Origin: Rhyacophila brunnea
Taxonomy: Eukaryota > Arthropoda > Insecta > Trichoptera > Rhyacophilidae
Length of the DNA stretch: 64,000 nucleotides
NCBI GenBank assembly: GCA_022495005.1
Contig: JAGYXB010000363.1
Coordinates: forward strand, 80,035 to 144,034
Reading direction: 5' to 3'
Below the pieces are notes generated by a model that worked only from the letters and a program-made list of their open reading frames with translations, did no database searches and was not told the DNA's origin. Shown here piece by piece: positions 44,847 to 56,378 of the stretch. The position numbers and the translations under genes were made by a program. How positions within the stretch are numbered: the stretch's first letter is position 1; every line of letters begins with the position of its first letter.

Positions 44847-44925
44847 TTAAATACATAATTTTGAAAACACTTCTGAGAAAATGTATTTATAACCAATAGA
44901 AAAAGTATTTTTTGATAAAAGTAAG
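44847..44925 (-). repeat. 3' fragment of the second SINE family
   Basis: ATACATAATTTTGAAAACAC and TTCTGAGAAAATGTATTTATAACC are the inverse of the 3' part of the 42946 and 45113 copies. Confidence 0.5.
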
Positions 44926-45112
44926 ACCCCGCTGTGGAATAGTTAATTAAAGATTATTAACAAGCTTAAGTAAGTTACAACAAAAAGTTTTGGAGTGATC
45001 TAACGTTGGTTAGTAATTTAAGTAATACTTACTTAGATTTAAAATATAAAAGCCGATCGCCAATAGTAGCTCAATTTAGAAAGCGCTTCAGTGAGTATTA
45101 AAAGCCATTAGT

Positions 45113-45335
45113 TAAAATTTGTCGCAATCAAGTATGACTCCTTTAGCATAGTGGCCATCATGTGCGTAGGCGCGATACCCGAGAGATACAGGTAAGATTC
45201 CTGCTGGCTTACTTTTTTCAAAAAAGAGTTTTTCTATTATTATCTTTTCTCAGAAGTGTTTTCAAAATTATGTATGTTCAATAATTAGAATGTTACATTC
45301 ATATATCTTGTGAATTATTCGTTGAATAAAAATGT
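45113..45335 (+). mobile_element. tRNA-derived SINE, second family, copy 2
   Basis: Shares AAAATTTGTCGCAAT, TTAGCATAGTGG (A box), GGCTTACTTTTTTCAAAAA and the TTCGTTGAATAAAA end with 42946-43180. The B-box region (GTAAGATTCCTGC) is decayed. Confidence 0.68.
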
Positions 45336-46325
45336 AGTTAATATAATTAAATGTCTGGTTTTGAAAAAAGAGTCCACACTCGGATTGATTGATGTACTGT
45401 CCGGGATTCGAATTATTTTAGTCGATGTCTCAATGTTAACCGGATGGAGTTCAGATTGGTCTCATTCTTTTTTATTAGTGATACATTTTTGTTATAATAT
45501 CCGTGTACAGCCTACACGATACGTAGATCACTGTAACGCAGCGTTTCCCAAATAATTTTAATCGTGGAATCCTTTCAGTACAACATAACGGAAATCCTTA
45601 AGGCTATACTTCAGCTGAGGCATGGTCTAAAAAGATCGTGACTAGGCGATGCGCGGATTGTGCAAATGACGCGAGCCGAACGAAATATAATTTGTCATAA
45701 AAATTCAACATGCGTCCTTTTAATGTTATGTTTATTATTATATTCGTAATAATAATAGTATATTCAAAAAAAAAATGCTTTTTCAAGTACATGCGGAACG
45801 TTTTTTAGTCATCTTTACACGATTTAAGAATATATTCCTCCGACGCCATCACAAAACAAATTGACGTGCTCACACCTCGCTGTCAGTTTCCGATTGGCGA
45901 CGACTGCGAAATTTCATTCCACCTACCGTTGAAAATTATTTGCCGTTTCACTTATGTATGCTCATAAATCATAATACACAATATGAATATGCTGCAGGAG
46001 ATTTTTTTTCTCTTTCTGATTTTTCATGATCATATTCGTATTCGGATTTTTCCAAAAAAAATCGCAATCACAGCAGAGATCGAAAATTACGTCTTATGAA
46101 ATAGTAAAAATCTATTAGTTTTTTTAAAACTTCTTAAGTGATTACTGTTTTTACTATTTAATTCTTACAATGGTGTTTTTCTTGTTTTCCAAATCATTAC
46201 TCATGTCAATCACATTTAATTTATAAATTCGTCATCACTAAATAGTTTTTTTTGTATCTAGTAATAATTTGATGAGTGTAAACGTAATTTTATTGAATAA
46301 TCCGAGTTTTTTTATACACGCGCAC
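45336..46325. other. No gene recognised; one hAT-like end
   Basis: CAGCGTTTCCCAAATAATTT near 45539 has the look of a hAT left end; no partner end was found. Confidence 0.3.
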
Positions 46326-46444
46326 GCCGCTACCCTACCCTGGACGAGCGCTAAGGTTCTCGTCTGATCACCGAAGTTAAGCAACATTGGGTGCGGATAG
46401 TACTTTGATGGGTGTCCGCTTGGGAACACCGCGTGCCTCTGGCT
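46326..46444 (+). rRNA. 5S rRNA-like sequence (pseudogene or SINE head)
   Basis: The 119 bases contain GGTTCTCGTCTGATCACCGA, AGTTAAGCAACATTGG, the GATGGGTG box and CCGCTTGGGAACACCGCGTG in the right order and spacing for 5S rRNA, followed by T7 at 46445-46451. The 5' 35 bases differ strongly from insect 5S, and TGGATGGGTGACC reads TTGATGGGTGTCC, so a functional rRNA is unlikely. The internal pol III promoter (AAGTTAAGCAAC and GATGGG regions) is largely kept. Confidence 0.72.
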
Positions 46445-46480
46445 CTTTTTTTAACCTTAGTAAGACAAATATACGTTATT

Positions 46481-46520
46481 GAAGTTCTGTTGGCGTGGGT
46501 TCGAATCCAACTTCCGACAA
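46481..46520 (+). repeat. tRNA-like 3' half downstream of the 5S-like unit
   Basis: GTTGGCGTGGGTTCGAATCC then AACTTCCGACA reads as a T arm with a perfect B box (GGTTCGAATCC) and an acceptor-like end. No tRNA 5' half precedes it; a 5S-like unit does. Confidence 0.5.
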
Positions 46521-46870
46521 ACATTTTTATATTTTATGTTATTACTAATTATTTAGACCGAATATGGTGAAGGGTGGATTAGTATGAAGGGCTTTATGTT
46601 TGTGTTTTTGATAACGGATGTTTTTCTTAAATTATTAATTTAATATTTTTAACCAAATATTCGTTAATAAGTTATATATATATTTATAAAATATCTAAAG
46701 TTGATTTCTTTAGTTGAGTCTAATTCTGACTATTATCTAATATGACTTGGATTTAGGGTTTAATTTAATTTTAAAAAGTAACTTACACTATCTACATCAG
46801 TGAATCTTTTGAGAGACTGGCTAAAAAAAATCTATTTTGAAAAAAATATTTGGTTGGTGGGTAAATGCTG

Positions 46871-46975
46871 AGTACCTTCGCTACATTGAAGTACATTGGA
46901 ATGTGCATATTATGTATCTTCAATCGCTCTCAGACATATACATGTTTCAATGTACTTCCGTGTAGCGGAGGTACT
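46871..46975. repeat. 105-bp inverted repeat (small MITE-like hairpin)
   Basis: AGTACCTTCGCTACATTGAAG and its inverse CTTCCGTGTAGCGGAGGTACT flank a 49-bp loop; each arm is about 28 bp. No duplication was recognised. Confidence 0.6.
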
Positions 46976-48749
46976 GGGCCTGGGTACTGATAGTGGAGGT
47001 ATCAGGCCACTGATACATTTCTACCCATTTACTTTCTGAGTAAGATATATAAAAGACCATCATGTTGGTTATAAAAGAAATTTGATTTTATATGTAGCTA
47101 CCTACCCACATAATGTGTACGTTATAACCTAGTTATTTACCTACCTATACATTGTTCAAATGTCAAAACATGCTTTTATGTACTATGTATGTAAAATTAG
47201 ATATTAAATGATAGGTAGATAGGTGGGAACACACTCAATATTGTTTGGTAAAATTACAAAAACCATACTGTATAAAAATTTTTAGTATTTTGATTTTTTT
47301 ATAAGTACTTGGTTATTTTTTCAAAATGTTTTGTTATATATTTTGACACACTTGTATAAAAAAGGTTCAAAACCCCTGCTCCAGTGGCTAACGTAATATT
47401 TGTTGTTTTATAAGTAGTTTTACGAAGTCCGAATATTTCGATACTAAACAAAATGCATTAAGTAGGTAAGTGTGCAGTTTCCAGGTTGGAGAAAGTATTC
47501 TTCAGTCAGAAACCTTGTAACTTTCTTAAGAGCATTTTAAGATACTATTAAGTGTATTTTGCACACATGACGTAATCCTACACCCGGAAGCACTGCACTC
47601 TGCTTGACAGTTTAATTGACTTTTTCGCGATACGAATAATATTTCTCGCCATTTTGCACCTGCTAATTAAATAAAGATCATTTTTACACTACTAAAGATT
47701 TATTCATACACCTGATGTTTGATGTGAATAGATAATGTATATAATATTATATTCTTTTTGTTCCATTCATATATAAATAGTACATATTATTATCGTCGCC
47801 TTAATATGACGACCTCGTATGTCCGATATTATGGAAAAATGAAGTTTGTTCGACAAAATTTAAACAAAAAAAACATTTTAAATCACATCAAAACCTCGGT
47901 TCTCTAAACTAATATGCTATCCATCTATAGAAAATTTTTAAAAACTCGTAAGTCTTATTATTTCAAACATGGAATTAAAACCTCGTATTACCAGTGTTTG
48001 CAGATTTATCGACTAGAGAGGTGTTTAGCACGTTGTTTTTATTCGTACATTTTTTCCTTCCCCTCAACATCCTTCTCAAACAGACTTACGAGGTTTTAAT
48101 AGTAAAGTGACGATATGTGATTACACTGATTACAGCATAATATATGACTATAAACTACTCCAAAGTTCTAGATACTTATATATTATTGTACACAGTCATT
48201 ATCTTTGCCATTAGGTGTCATTAACATTTTTTAATGGTTAAAGCAAAGCACGACATAAACTTGACGCCATTAATGGCAACTAGCTATTAGTTCACTCCAA
48301 ACCAACCCACCCCGTACCACACTCGGTCTTAACTATGCGTATCACGAGGCATTACACTTGTTTGTTACTGAGTTTACTGAGACTTAATTTAATAAATAGT
48401 GCCCGTGGAGCAACATGGACAAACAATGACAACTATAAAATCGTAAGATGTTGAAGTCTAAGTAAAAAAATAGAGAGGTTTGGATATGGGAATATTCTGA
48501 GAGGGAACGTGGAAGACGTCTTGTGCCCATTAATCCATGGCATGGATTCATAATATTTAGTTTGTAAATATGTTTTATTATTAGAGCCATCCAACTGCAG
48601 ATACATAATATATTATGAAACATATTCAATTTATAGAAATAATTTTCTTAAATCATCTTCTTCACATAGGTACCTACAATATATTATTGAAATAATTCGA
48701 TAAACGAGACTTATGTTACGTTAATATTATCAACATTTTATGGCTCGCA
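46976..48749. other. No gene recognised; one unpaired hAT-like end
   Basis: GGTTCAAAACCCCTG near 47365 looks like a hAT right end. The rest is AT-rich without recognisable coding or RNA features. Confidence 0.3.
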
Positions 48750-48757
48750 AAAAATAC

Positions 48758-49126
48758 GGTTACATGTAAATTGTACGTCAAACATTTCACCGTAGCACTG
48801 TTCGCGGTGAGGTTTCTGTCGGAAAGAGATAACCGTATACTATACGGTCTCCAATTTTATTAGATTGAATATCAACATTAATTCAATTTTCATAGCTGAT
48901 TTTGGCAAAATTCATAAATTCAAGAATGGAAACCTAACCTATTCTAATCTAACAAATAATCTAGTATATCGGCTATTTTTAAAATTTGTTTGATGCTGTC
49001 TTCCTGTAAACCAATAAGAACCGCGTTTTATTTATACATGAATTTTATTTCTGTACTATACGACCCAAAGATGTTGGACGGTTTTATATTATATTTCCGA
49101 TACAACGTTTCAAGTTTCCGGACACG
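48758..49126 (-). mobile_element. 369-bp MITE, second copy of the CGTGTCCGGAAAC family
   Basis: It is flanked by a perfect 8-bp duplication AAAAATAC at 48750-48757 and 49127-49134. It aligns in reverse with 33893-34257 over its whole length, including GACCGTATAGTA, TCAATTTTCATAGCTGAT and TTTTTAAAATTTGTTTG words. Confidence 0.82.
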
Positions 49127-49210
49127 AAAAATACACGTTTTGGCCACATGGTCGGAAAACTATTGATTTATACCAATAAAAATTAGACACAAAATTTCTT
49201 TAATTGGTAC

Positions 49211-49805
49211 TTAACGGCCCACATGCTCAGGGTAGGTCAAAATGGAGCTTTTATGGAATTTTCAGAGCATAACTCTGGACATTCCTTAAACTTTGTAGAT
49301 AATCTGTTTATATAATTTTGAAGCCTTATTATCCTTTATATATATTTTAAATATTTGATGACTGCATAAAGTATTTTTATTACATAAAATCGTATTCTTT
49401 TAAACCTTTCGCTCTATTAGTTTTAGAATATAGTCATATTTCAGTACGTCCATGTGAAGTGGTGTTAAGATTTTTTACATTTATTAATTTTTAAACGCAT
49501 TTACAAAACCATTAGTAAAATTAATGTTTACATTATATAGTGACATATTATTTACGATAAAAAATTATATTTTATAATCTTTTTGATCCCAAATTTGACA
49601 AGAATTAGGAATTTTATTATTCAAAAATGGGCACGATTAACACATTTCAAGGTAATTCTAAAGATACTGATTATAAGCTATGCCTTTGAACATTCAAATG
49701 TGATAAACATCCTACGAATAATGTTTGATTTATAATAATTATTGACATAAGAATAAGGAAGTATTTTTTTGAAATACGCCATTTCTATTGGCATTTCCCA
49801 GTGGC
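49211..49805. repeat. TTAA-palindrome family, single arm
   Basis: Starts TTAACGGCCCACATGCTCAGG and follows the arm to CATTTCCCAGTGG, where the match ends before the centre. It is more diverged than the 29-36 kb copies and closest to 1-340. Confidence 0.75.
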
Positions 49806-51235
49806 TCGCGTGAAAATTATGAATTTATTGGTATTTTTTGAGTTTTCAATATTTTTCTTATTTTTTTTACACAAAAACAGAAATCAAATTCCCGTGATTC
49901 GATTATTTATGATACCGGAATTTTAAGATCAACACATCGAGAGGAATCTCAGGGTTGAAAACCTTAATTAGATGGTTTTATGTGATTCATATATACCGAA
50001 ACGCTGTTAATTAAACATTATACCACCCCACACATGCATGAAGTTACTGCTGACAGTACGTATTATCGCGACCATAACAAAAAATGCACATGTAAACACG
50101 TATTAGAACTACGTTAAAGTTCCCACCACCATCCGTCATATATGCACAGCCGTGGATATGCACGGCCGCTTTCCATGACGCTGTAAACGTGTCTGAAAGA
50201 AGTGATTTTAAGTGCCCATTCCGTCCCGAGACGGAGCCGTACGGGACTGATGCTGCAACCATGCAAGATACCTAGTACTTAAAGAAGAAAGTTAAGAAAG
50301 ATTTTTTTTTGTTTTTTGACTGGCTCTGCTTTCCGCTGATGTCAACAGCTGTTAAGCGCCCGGTGTACCCGCATACTAAGTGTCACGAATTGAAATGGAT
50401 GAGTCTACAGAGGAGTCGGGTCTATCCCGCTCCCCATATTTTCGTCTAAATTGCAAAATTGCATGCATGAATGAAAAAAGTTCAGAAGCTTCTGAATTTT
50501 CTCGTGGCAATTGGACCGTTTTGCGCCTATGCAGTAGAACGATAGTGGCGAACCTACATGTAAAAAAACGAACTACCCGCATCACTCATTTTGGGGTTAA
50601 CCGATTTTCACGACCTGTCAAATAAAATAGTACCATAAAAATGACAACATCGCGTCTCGCATAATATTGAAGAATGAGATTGGTTAGACAGTCAACACTT
50701 GTAAACAGTTATTATCGCCGTAGTTTAAAATACACACTATTGGTGCAAGAAATCCATGCACGTGTACTCGGGCGCTATAATATTGGAAATATCTTTGCTG
50801 AGCAACATATTCTAGTGACGGTGTACTAAGGTGGTTATTAATTCAAAATATTGATCGATAATACAATTAATACATTCGCTTATCGGTATCGGTACCTATA
50901 TTTGTTATTTACTTTCATTTTGAAATAGCATCCCTATGAACGTATGAAATGATGACCTCACGTTATTCCTCATTGAGAATGGCGAAACGGAAGACAGAGA
51001 CAGCGGTGGCCAAATTAGAAGAGAGGAGAGCTTACTGGAATGAAAGTTGCATTGATTATTATGCCGAATCATGAGTCATTCGATGAAAATCAAACGACAT
51101 ATGTACACTCTTTATTAGGAGTAATATTGATAAACATCATCGGAACTGTTTATATTATTATAACTATAATATTACATTGTAGATTTGTCTGTCTGTAACG
51201 CATGAAAAAAACATATGTAAACATGTAGTATAGAT
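49806..51235. other. Mixed DNA, no gene recognised
   Basis: A slightly GC-richer block at 50100-50640 has overlapping frames on both strands (plus 50380-50625, minus 50376-50585), none with recognisable likeness. 50888-50935 carries GGTATCGGTACC and the hAT-like end AATAGCATCCCTA. Confidence 0.35.
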
Positions 51236-51272
51236 CAGTGGTTCTCATATGTGGCCACCAACATCATTTTAC

Positions 51273-51735
51273 AACGTTTTTATTAGCTCGTATTCTTGTT
51301 TGTACGGTGGTTGTTTGTCCAGTAGAAATCTTGCAATCGATTTTTAACTAACTTCCCGACTAGCTAGACATTTGAAACTTTTAGAATATATCATACCACG
51401 ATGGCAACGTATTCTTTTAATAATTTTAGCCATCTTTAAGAAGAATTAAATTAATTTTCAGTTAATTCTGTTTTGTATAGAAAGTTATTTCAGAAAAATC
51501 TGTGAAAAGTAATTATTATTTGTTGCTAAAGGGGTGGTCCTAGCAACTAAATTATTAAAATATACGTGCGTTACTATGGAAATCAAAATGAAATGTCAAA
51601 ATGACATTTCAGTATTCTATATTTGTTTGTTTGTTTATTTTTTATTTACTTCATATTATCAAGTACAAGTTTGAACATATTGAGCATAATAATTCAACAG
51701 AAAATTTAAAAACGTTGTATATAAAAAGTTTTCTA
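51273..51735 (+). repeat. Foldback family 2, arm A
   Basis: From TTTTACAACGTTTTTATTAG through TTAACTAACTTCCCGACTAG and TACGTGCGTTACTATGGAAA to AAAACGTTGTATATAAAAAG. It is inverted with respect to 52318-52750 and 54786-55258. Confidence 0.72.
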
Positions 51736-51844
51736 TCTTGTTATTATTCAGTATTTAACTCAATTAACTGGGCTAACGTTAAATATGCGTGACTGGAAAT
51801 AAGTCATTACCAAGTACTTTAAAAACATTTTAATAATACCACGG

Positions 51845-52060
51845 TTGAAGTTATACGTTGACCAAGAATCAAGTCAATTCAAAGAATTGGCAACAATTGA
51901 TTTATTGATATTGTCGATTTTTCCTACTACTGTATACTGTGAAAGATCATTCAGTGTAATATACTTCATAAAAAACAATTATCGAAGCCACTTGACAGAT
52001 GTAAATTTAGAAGCAGCCATGCAGCTCGCATTGGAAAAAAAAGGAGTAACTACCTATTGA
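51845..52060 (+). pseudogene. hAT transposase C-terminal dimerisation domain relic
   Basis: An open stretch of 71 codons contains FKELATIDLLILSIFPTT, YCERSFSVIYFIKNNYRSHL and TDVNLEAAMQLAL. This is the hATC domain: the alpha-helical dimerisation end of hAT transposases, with the signature ERSFS followed by RxxL. The usual tryptophan before the LA helix is absent, and the catalytic domain upstream is missing, replaced by a repeat arm. No ATG starts the frame. It lies between the arms of an inverted repeat and close to the right hAT end, its expected position. Confidence 0.82.
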
Positions 52061-52317
52061 GGAATTTCCATTTGCATTATTTTTAAATAAATAGATATTA
52101 TGTACAAAAATGTTAAATGTCTTTTATTAAATGGACTTGTCGTTTAACAAATTGATTCGTAAATAAAATTTAGCTTTAATATTCTCAATCACAACAAAAT
52201 TGAAATTTGGTGCGCCACCAGACGTTTCCATAGAACTGTGAATGTCAATTGTGCGGCCACAGTTAAATTTCACGTGAGAACCACTGGTCTATAGCTATAC
52301 AGCGAGAAAACATATTA

Positions 52318-52750
52318 TTAATAATTTCAAAATAAAAAGAACTTTTTATATACAACGTTTTTAAATTTTTTGTTGAACCATATAAACTTGACTTGACTAG
52401 CTTAAACGATCAAAAAATTTTGTACTTGACATATATTGATTTCGACGCACGTATATATTAATAATTTAGTTGCTAGGACCTCAGACCCTAGACCCCAGAC
52501 CCTAACAACCAATAATGGTGTCGAAATAACTTTTCATACAAAACGGAATTCACTGAAAATGAATTCAATTCTACTTAAATATGGCTAAAAGTAATAAAAC
52601 AATGCATTGGCATCGTGTTCTGATATATTCTAAAAGTTTCAAATATCTAGCTAGTCGGGAAGTTAGTTAAAAAACTATTGCAAGATTTGTACCGGACAAA
52701 GAACCACCGGACAAATAAGAATACGAGCTAAGAAAAACGTTGTAAAAAGG
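52318..52750 (-). repeat. Foldback family 2, arm B
   Basis: The inverse of arm A: AAAAAGAACTTTTTATATAC, CTAGCTAGTCGGGAAGTTAG, AAGAATACGAGCTAAGAAAA, ending near ACGTTGTAAAA. It contains the direct repeat CAGACCCTAGACCCCAGACC at 52486-52505. It starts 32 bases outside the hAT right end. Confidence 0.7.
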
Positions 52751-53151
52751 GTTACATGAAAGAAAACATATAATAAACGCAAATTCTGAATTTTAAAAAT
52801 AAACTGACTTATAATGAAAGGAATTGTTTATTTTAATAGGGCCTTGAATACTTTCATAATAGTTTGACAGATGCTTACAGTTCAGTACTAGCATATCGAG
52901 TATATAGAAAGAATTAAACGACATTACACTTTAATTTGTGACAGGTTAACGGGAATGTATAAAGAAGTATGGTGTCAAATAATAAGAAACACAATTTTGA
53001 AAATGATAAATATCTCTGAATACCTATATCAATATTACTATAAGAATATGCTCGATTAAAATCAAACAGATTTCGGGAGTGGATAAATCGAAGTAAGTAA
53101 ATAGAAAATTGTAGATTATCAACAAAGTGGCGTATAGATAAGAAATTATTG

Positions 53152-53542
53152 AGTATAAATAAAAAGGATTTCAAGTTATACACATTTATATTTTTATAAA
53201 AATCGATGTTTTTTTTAATAAATATAAAACATAATAAAACGATGAATTAGTCAAACATCTAAACGTTAAAAAATTAAAAACTTAATACACTAAATTTTAA
53301 TAATAAATATGACCATAAAATATAATGAAATAATAAGATGTGACCCTGCAACAAATTCACATTTTACTACATTTTTTTACAATAATTGTAAGTCTATCTT
53401 TGACTTAAAAAAAATCTTTTTAATGTTTTCAGGTACATATTTATTAATTAATACAGTTGAAATTGTAAACTATCCAAAAAAAAATCTCAAATTGTTCATA
53501 TTTTTCCGCTAGGTTCTCTGTTGGCATAACGATCCCCCTTAA
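53152..53542 (-). repeat. TTAAGGGGG-ended AT-rich repeat, minus copy
   Basis: Reverse of the 14912-15320 copy, ending GATCCCCCTTAA at 53531-53542 and containing TTGGCATAACGATC and GAAATTGTAAACTATC. Confidence 0.6.
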
Positions 53543-54192
53543 AGCAACTCTAAATAATTGAAATGCCTACCAATTAAAGAGCACCAATTTATTCGAAATG
53601 TGTTTTCCAATAATAACTTCTAAATATTGTTATTTTCATCAAAATAATTTATTCAAGAATGTTGACAGGTGGAGCTGATACCTGGTAATTTTCTTCCGGC
53701 TGTCATATATATTTGGGTGCAACAAAGTCACAAAATAAGTCACGGTGGAACTGGAAATAGCGCCGTTATATGCAACATGTTTCCGGTTCGGCTCGGTGCA
53801 AAGCTGACATATGAAACAAGCCGTTGCCTGAATCTCACCATAATCGCAAAGTGAGGTCCTTTGAAGCCCAATAATTAATTATAAACCAATGAAATGGAAT
53901 GCCCTCATCGGATTCGCCTCAGATAACTAACTTCCTCAGTTTAAGTGTCCCGAGTTTACTTTTCCTGCAAGCGGTCAGGTGAGTGCTCCATATTATGTAA
54001 GACATGGCAATATGCCATACGAGTTCAACCCATTTTTATATTTAAGATAGTTGAGGAATTACTACACAATGCATATTATTATGTTTGTATTTTCTGCGCC
54101 AAATTCAATTTTCCAATACGGCTCCTGAGATCACTTTTTATAGCTACCTTTTTCCCCCGTAGGTAATGCAGGATCTGACACAGTGTAGTTAG

Positions 54193-54598
54193 CATGGCCC
54201 CCACAAGGGGGAGGCTGACAGGGCTCTAGCCTGGGGGCCAGGCGTGGTGGGTCAATCAGATAAGATATTGACAAATTGATCCTAATAGTAAAAAAGTCTA
54301 GTCGCTGATTAACTTAAATGTTAATGGTGATTATGGTTTTAAAACATGTAGTTATGCGATGCAATTTTTTATGTGTATCGATACTCGACAATTCAATAAT
54401 TCAAGTGTACCTATGTAGGTGTTAAAAATACTAAAAATCGCTTAAAATATACTTACTACATAAATACTTTTAATTTGACCTCGAACACCATTTGGAAAAC
54501 GTTACTGTAAAGCACCATGCTACATTTAATCTTAGTGATAGAGGGGGGCCTACCAAAGATCCTGACTTGGGGGCCCGCTTCATGGTATGGGGGCCATG
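54193..54598 (+). mobile_element. 406-bp copy of the CATGGCCCCCACA MITE
   Basis: The ends CATGGCCCCCACAAGGGGG and ATGGGGGCCATG are intact. The flank GTAGTTAG on the left and GTTGTTAG, 3 bases beyond the right end, match at 7 of 8 positions, so the duplication may be preserved with a small slip. Confidence 0.8.
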
Positions 54599-54785
54599 AT
54601 GGTTGTTAGTTCACTCACTGTTTCGATCACTTAAAATTTCCCTAAATACGTTGTTGATACAATCTCTGCTGACCTTTTAATTACCACATTTAAATAGCAT
54701 GTTAATTATATCTAATGGCCAACTGCTCCAAACGCGCCAGTCGTGGTGTTTGCACTAAATGAGTTAAATGGAATCAAAATAATTA

Positions 54786-55258
54786 CAAGATAAAAAGAAC
54801 TTTTTATATACCACGTTTTTAAATTTTCCGTTGAATCATATAAACTTGACAATTCTATGTATTAATAATTTAGGACAAATAAGGCAATTGTCACAAATAT
54901 TTTTTTTGCTATTTTGCAACAAACAAACAAATATAGAATACTGAAATGTCATTTTGATTTCCATAGTAACGCACGTATATATTAATAATTTTGTTGCTAG
55001 GACCACCCCTTTGCAACCAATAATAATGGATTGGATTACGGATTTTTTCCGAAATAACTTTTCATACAAAAAAGAATTAACTGAAAATGAATTCAATTCT
55101 ACTTAAAGATGGCTAAAAGTATTAAAAGAATGCATTGGCATCGTGTTCTGGTATATTCTAAAAGTTTCAAATGTCTAGCTAGTCGGGAAGTTAGTTAAAA
55201 ATCGATTTCAAGATTTGTACTGGATAAACAAGAATACGAGCGAAGAAAAAGTGGTAAA
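54786..55258 (-). repeat. Foldback family 2, single arm
   Basis: Same orientation as arm B, with ACCACGTTTTTAAATTTTCC, TTTCCATAGTAACGCACG, GCTAGCTAGTCGGGAAGTTA and GAATACGAGCGAAGAAAAA. No opposite arm is nearby. Confidence 0.7.
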
Positions 55259-55982
55259 ATAGTCGTCACTCTCTTTCCTAAAAACATTATATTATATTCG
55301 TTAGAGACATTAAATTCTTAGTCACGTCACCAATTTTTAGTGTATTAAAATATAGTTGAAGTATATTTAAACCAATTAAATAAATACATACAACATGAAC
55401 ACAGTGTACCCATTATGCATTGTGACAAGATATATTTTACTTATTATAAGATGCTTAAAACTGCCAAAGTAAATCTATTTTATACTCAAAATTATTTAAT
55501 TTAATTATTAATTCAATTAATGTCAATGTCATAAAATTAACTTAGATACTTCGGTTAACTATTTACTTTCAAGTACGGTTTCATCATTATGGTCACTAAG
55601 CGTCTAAGTTTAAATAATAGAAAATTAAATGGCCTTGTGGACTTGTTCTAAGAAAGTGTGAGTAAAAAGTCTACTGCACGGATGAAGACAATGAAGAGCC
55701 TAGCCATCTAATATGACTTTAAGGTTACATTATGTAATAGTTTATTTTCCTCAGTAAAAAATGTGTTTTATTAAGTGATATAAAAGTATGCCAAATTAAA
55801 CACAATTTACACATAGTACGTTACGCAAAAATAAAAAAATAAACTAAACATAATTATGATCATGAACTATAGATCCAAGTTTTTTTTTAAATTATTTAAC
55901 CAAAAATATAACTTACGTTAATTAATATATCAGCTGTGATTCTAAAATTCTTAAAATAATTGGATACGTAGTGTATTACTAC
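55259..55982. other. No gene recognised
   Basis: Plain AT-rich DNA between two mobile elements. Confidence 0.35.
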
Positions 55983-56378
55983 CATGGGCCCCACGTCCGA
56001 AAGCAGGACCCAAGGCTATGATCTTTGTCGGCCCCCCTACCTATCGCCAAGGTTAAAGGCAGTGTGATGCTCTACAGTAGCGTTTTCCAAATGGTGTTCA
56101 AGGTAAAATTAATGGTATTTAATGTATTTTTAATACTAGTATATCCACTTGAATTGTGGAGTTATCAAAATAAATGACACAATTAAAAATTCTATCACAC
56201 AACACAACCACATACTTTAAAATATAACGATTATTAAAACAAAATACGCCTTTTTTACTATTAGAACAAATTTGTGATGTGTGCTTATCTCACTTATATG
56301 GTGGATTCGCCACGCCGGGCCCCCCAAGAGCCTGGGCCCCCAGGCCAGAGCCCTGTCAGCCCCCCCTTTATGGGGGCA
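55983..56378 (-). mobile_element. About 396-bp copy of the CATGGCCCCCACA MITE, reverse
   Basis: Starts CATGGGCCCCACGTCCG and ends CCCTTTATGGGGGCA, with CCCCCCTACCTATCGCCAAG and CTACAGTAGCGTTTTCCAAA inside in reverse order relative to 43782. The flanks share only TACTA-like words. Confidence 0.78.

Larger units (their letters stand above)
51236..52286 (+). mobile_element. Decayed hAT element with CAGTGGTTCTCA ends
   Basis: The left end CAGTGGTTCTCA and right end GTGAGAACCACTG are inverted, with subterminal GTGGCCAC and GTGCGGCCAC. The flanking octamers (GTATAGAT and GTCTATAG) match at 5 of 8 positions, so the duplication is eroded. The interior retains a transposase C-terminal frame and a foldback-type arm shared with 52318-52750. 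Confidence 0.78.
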
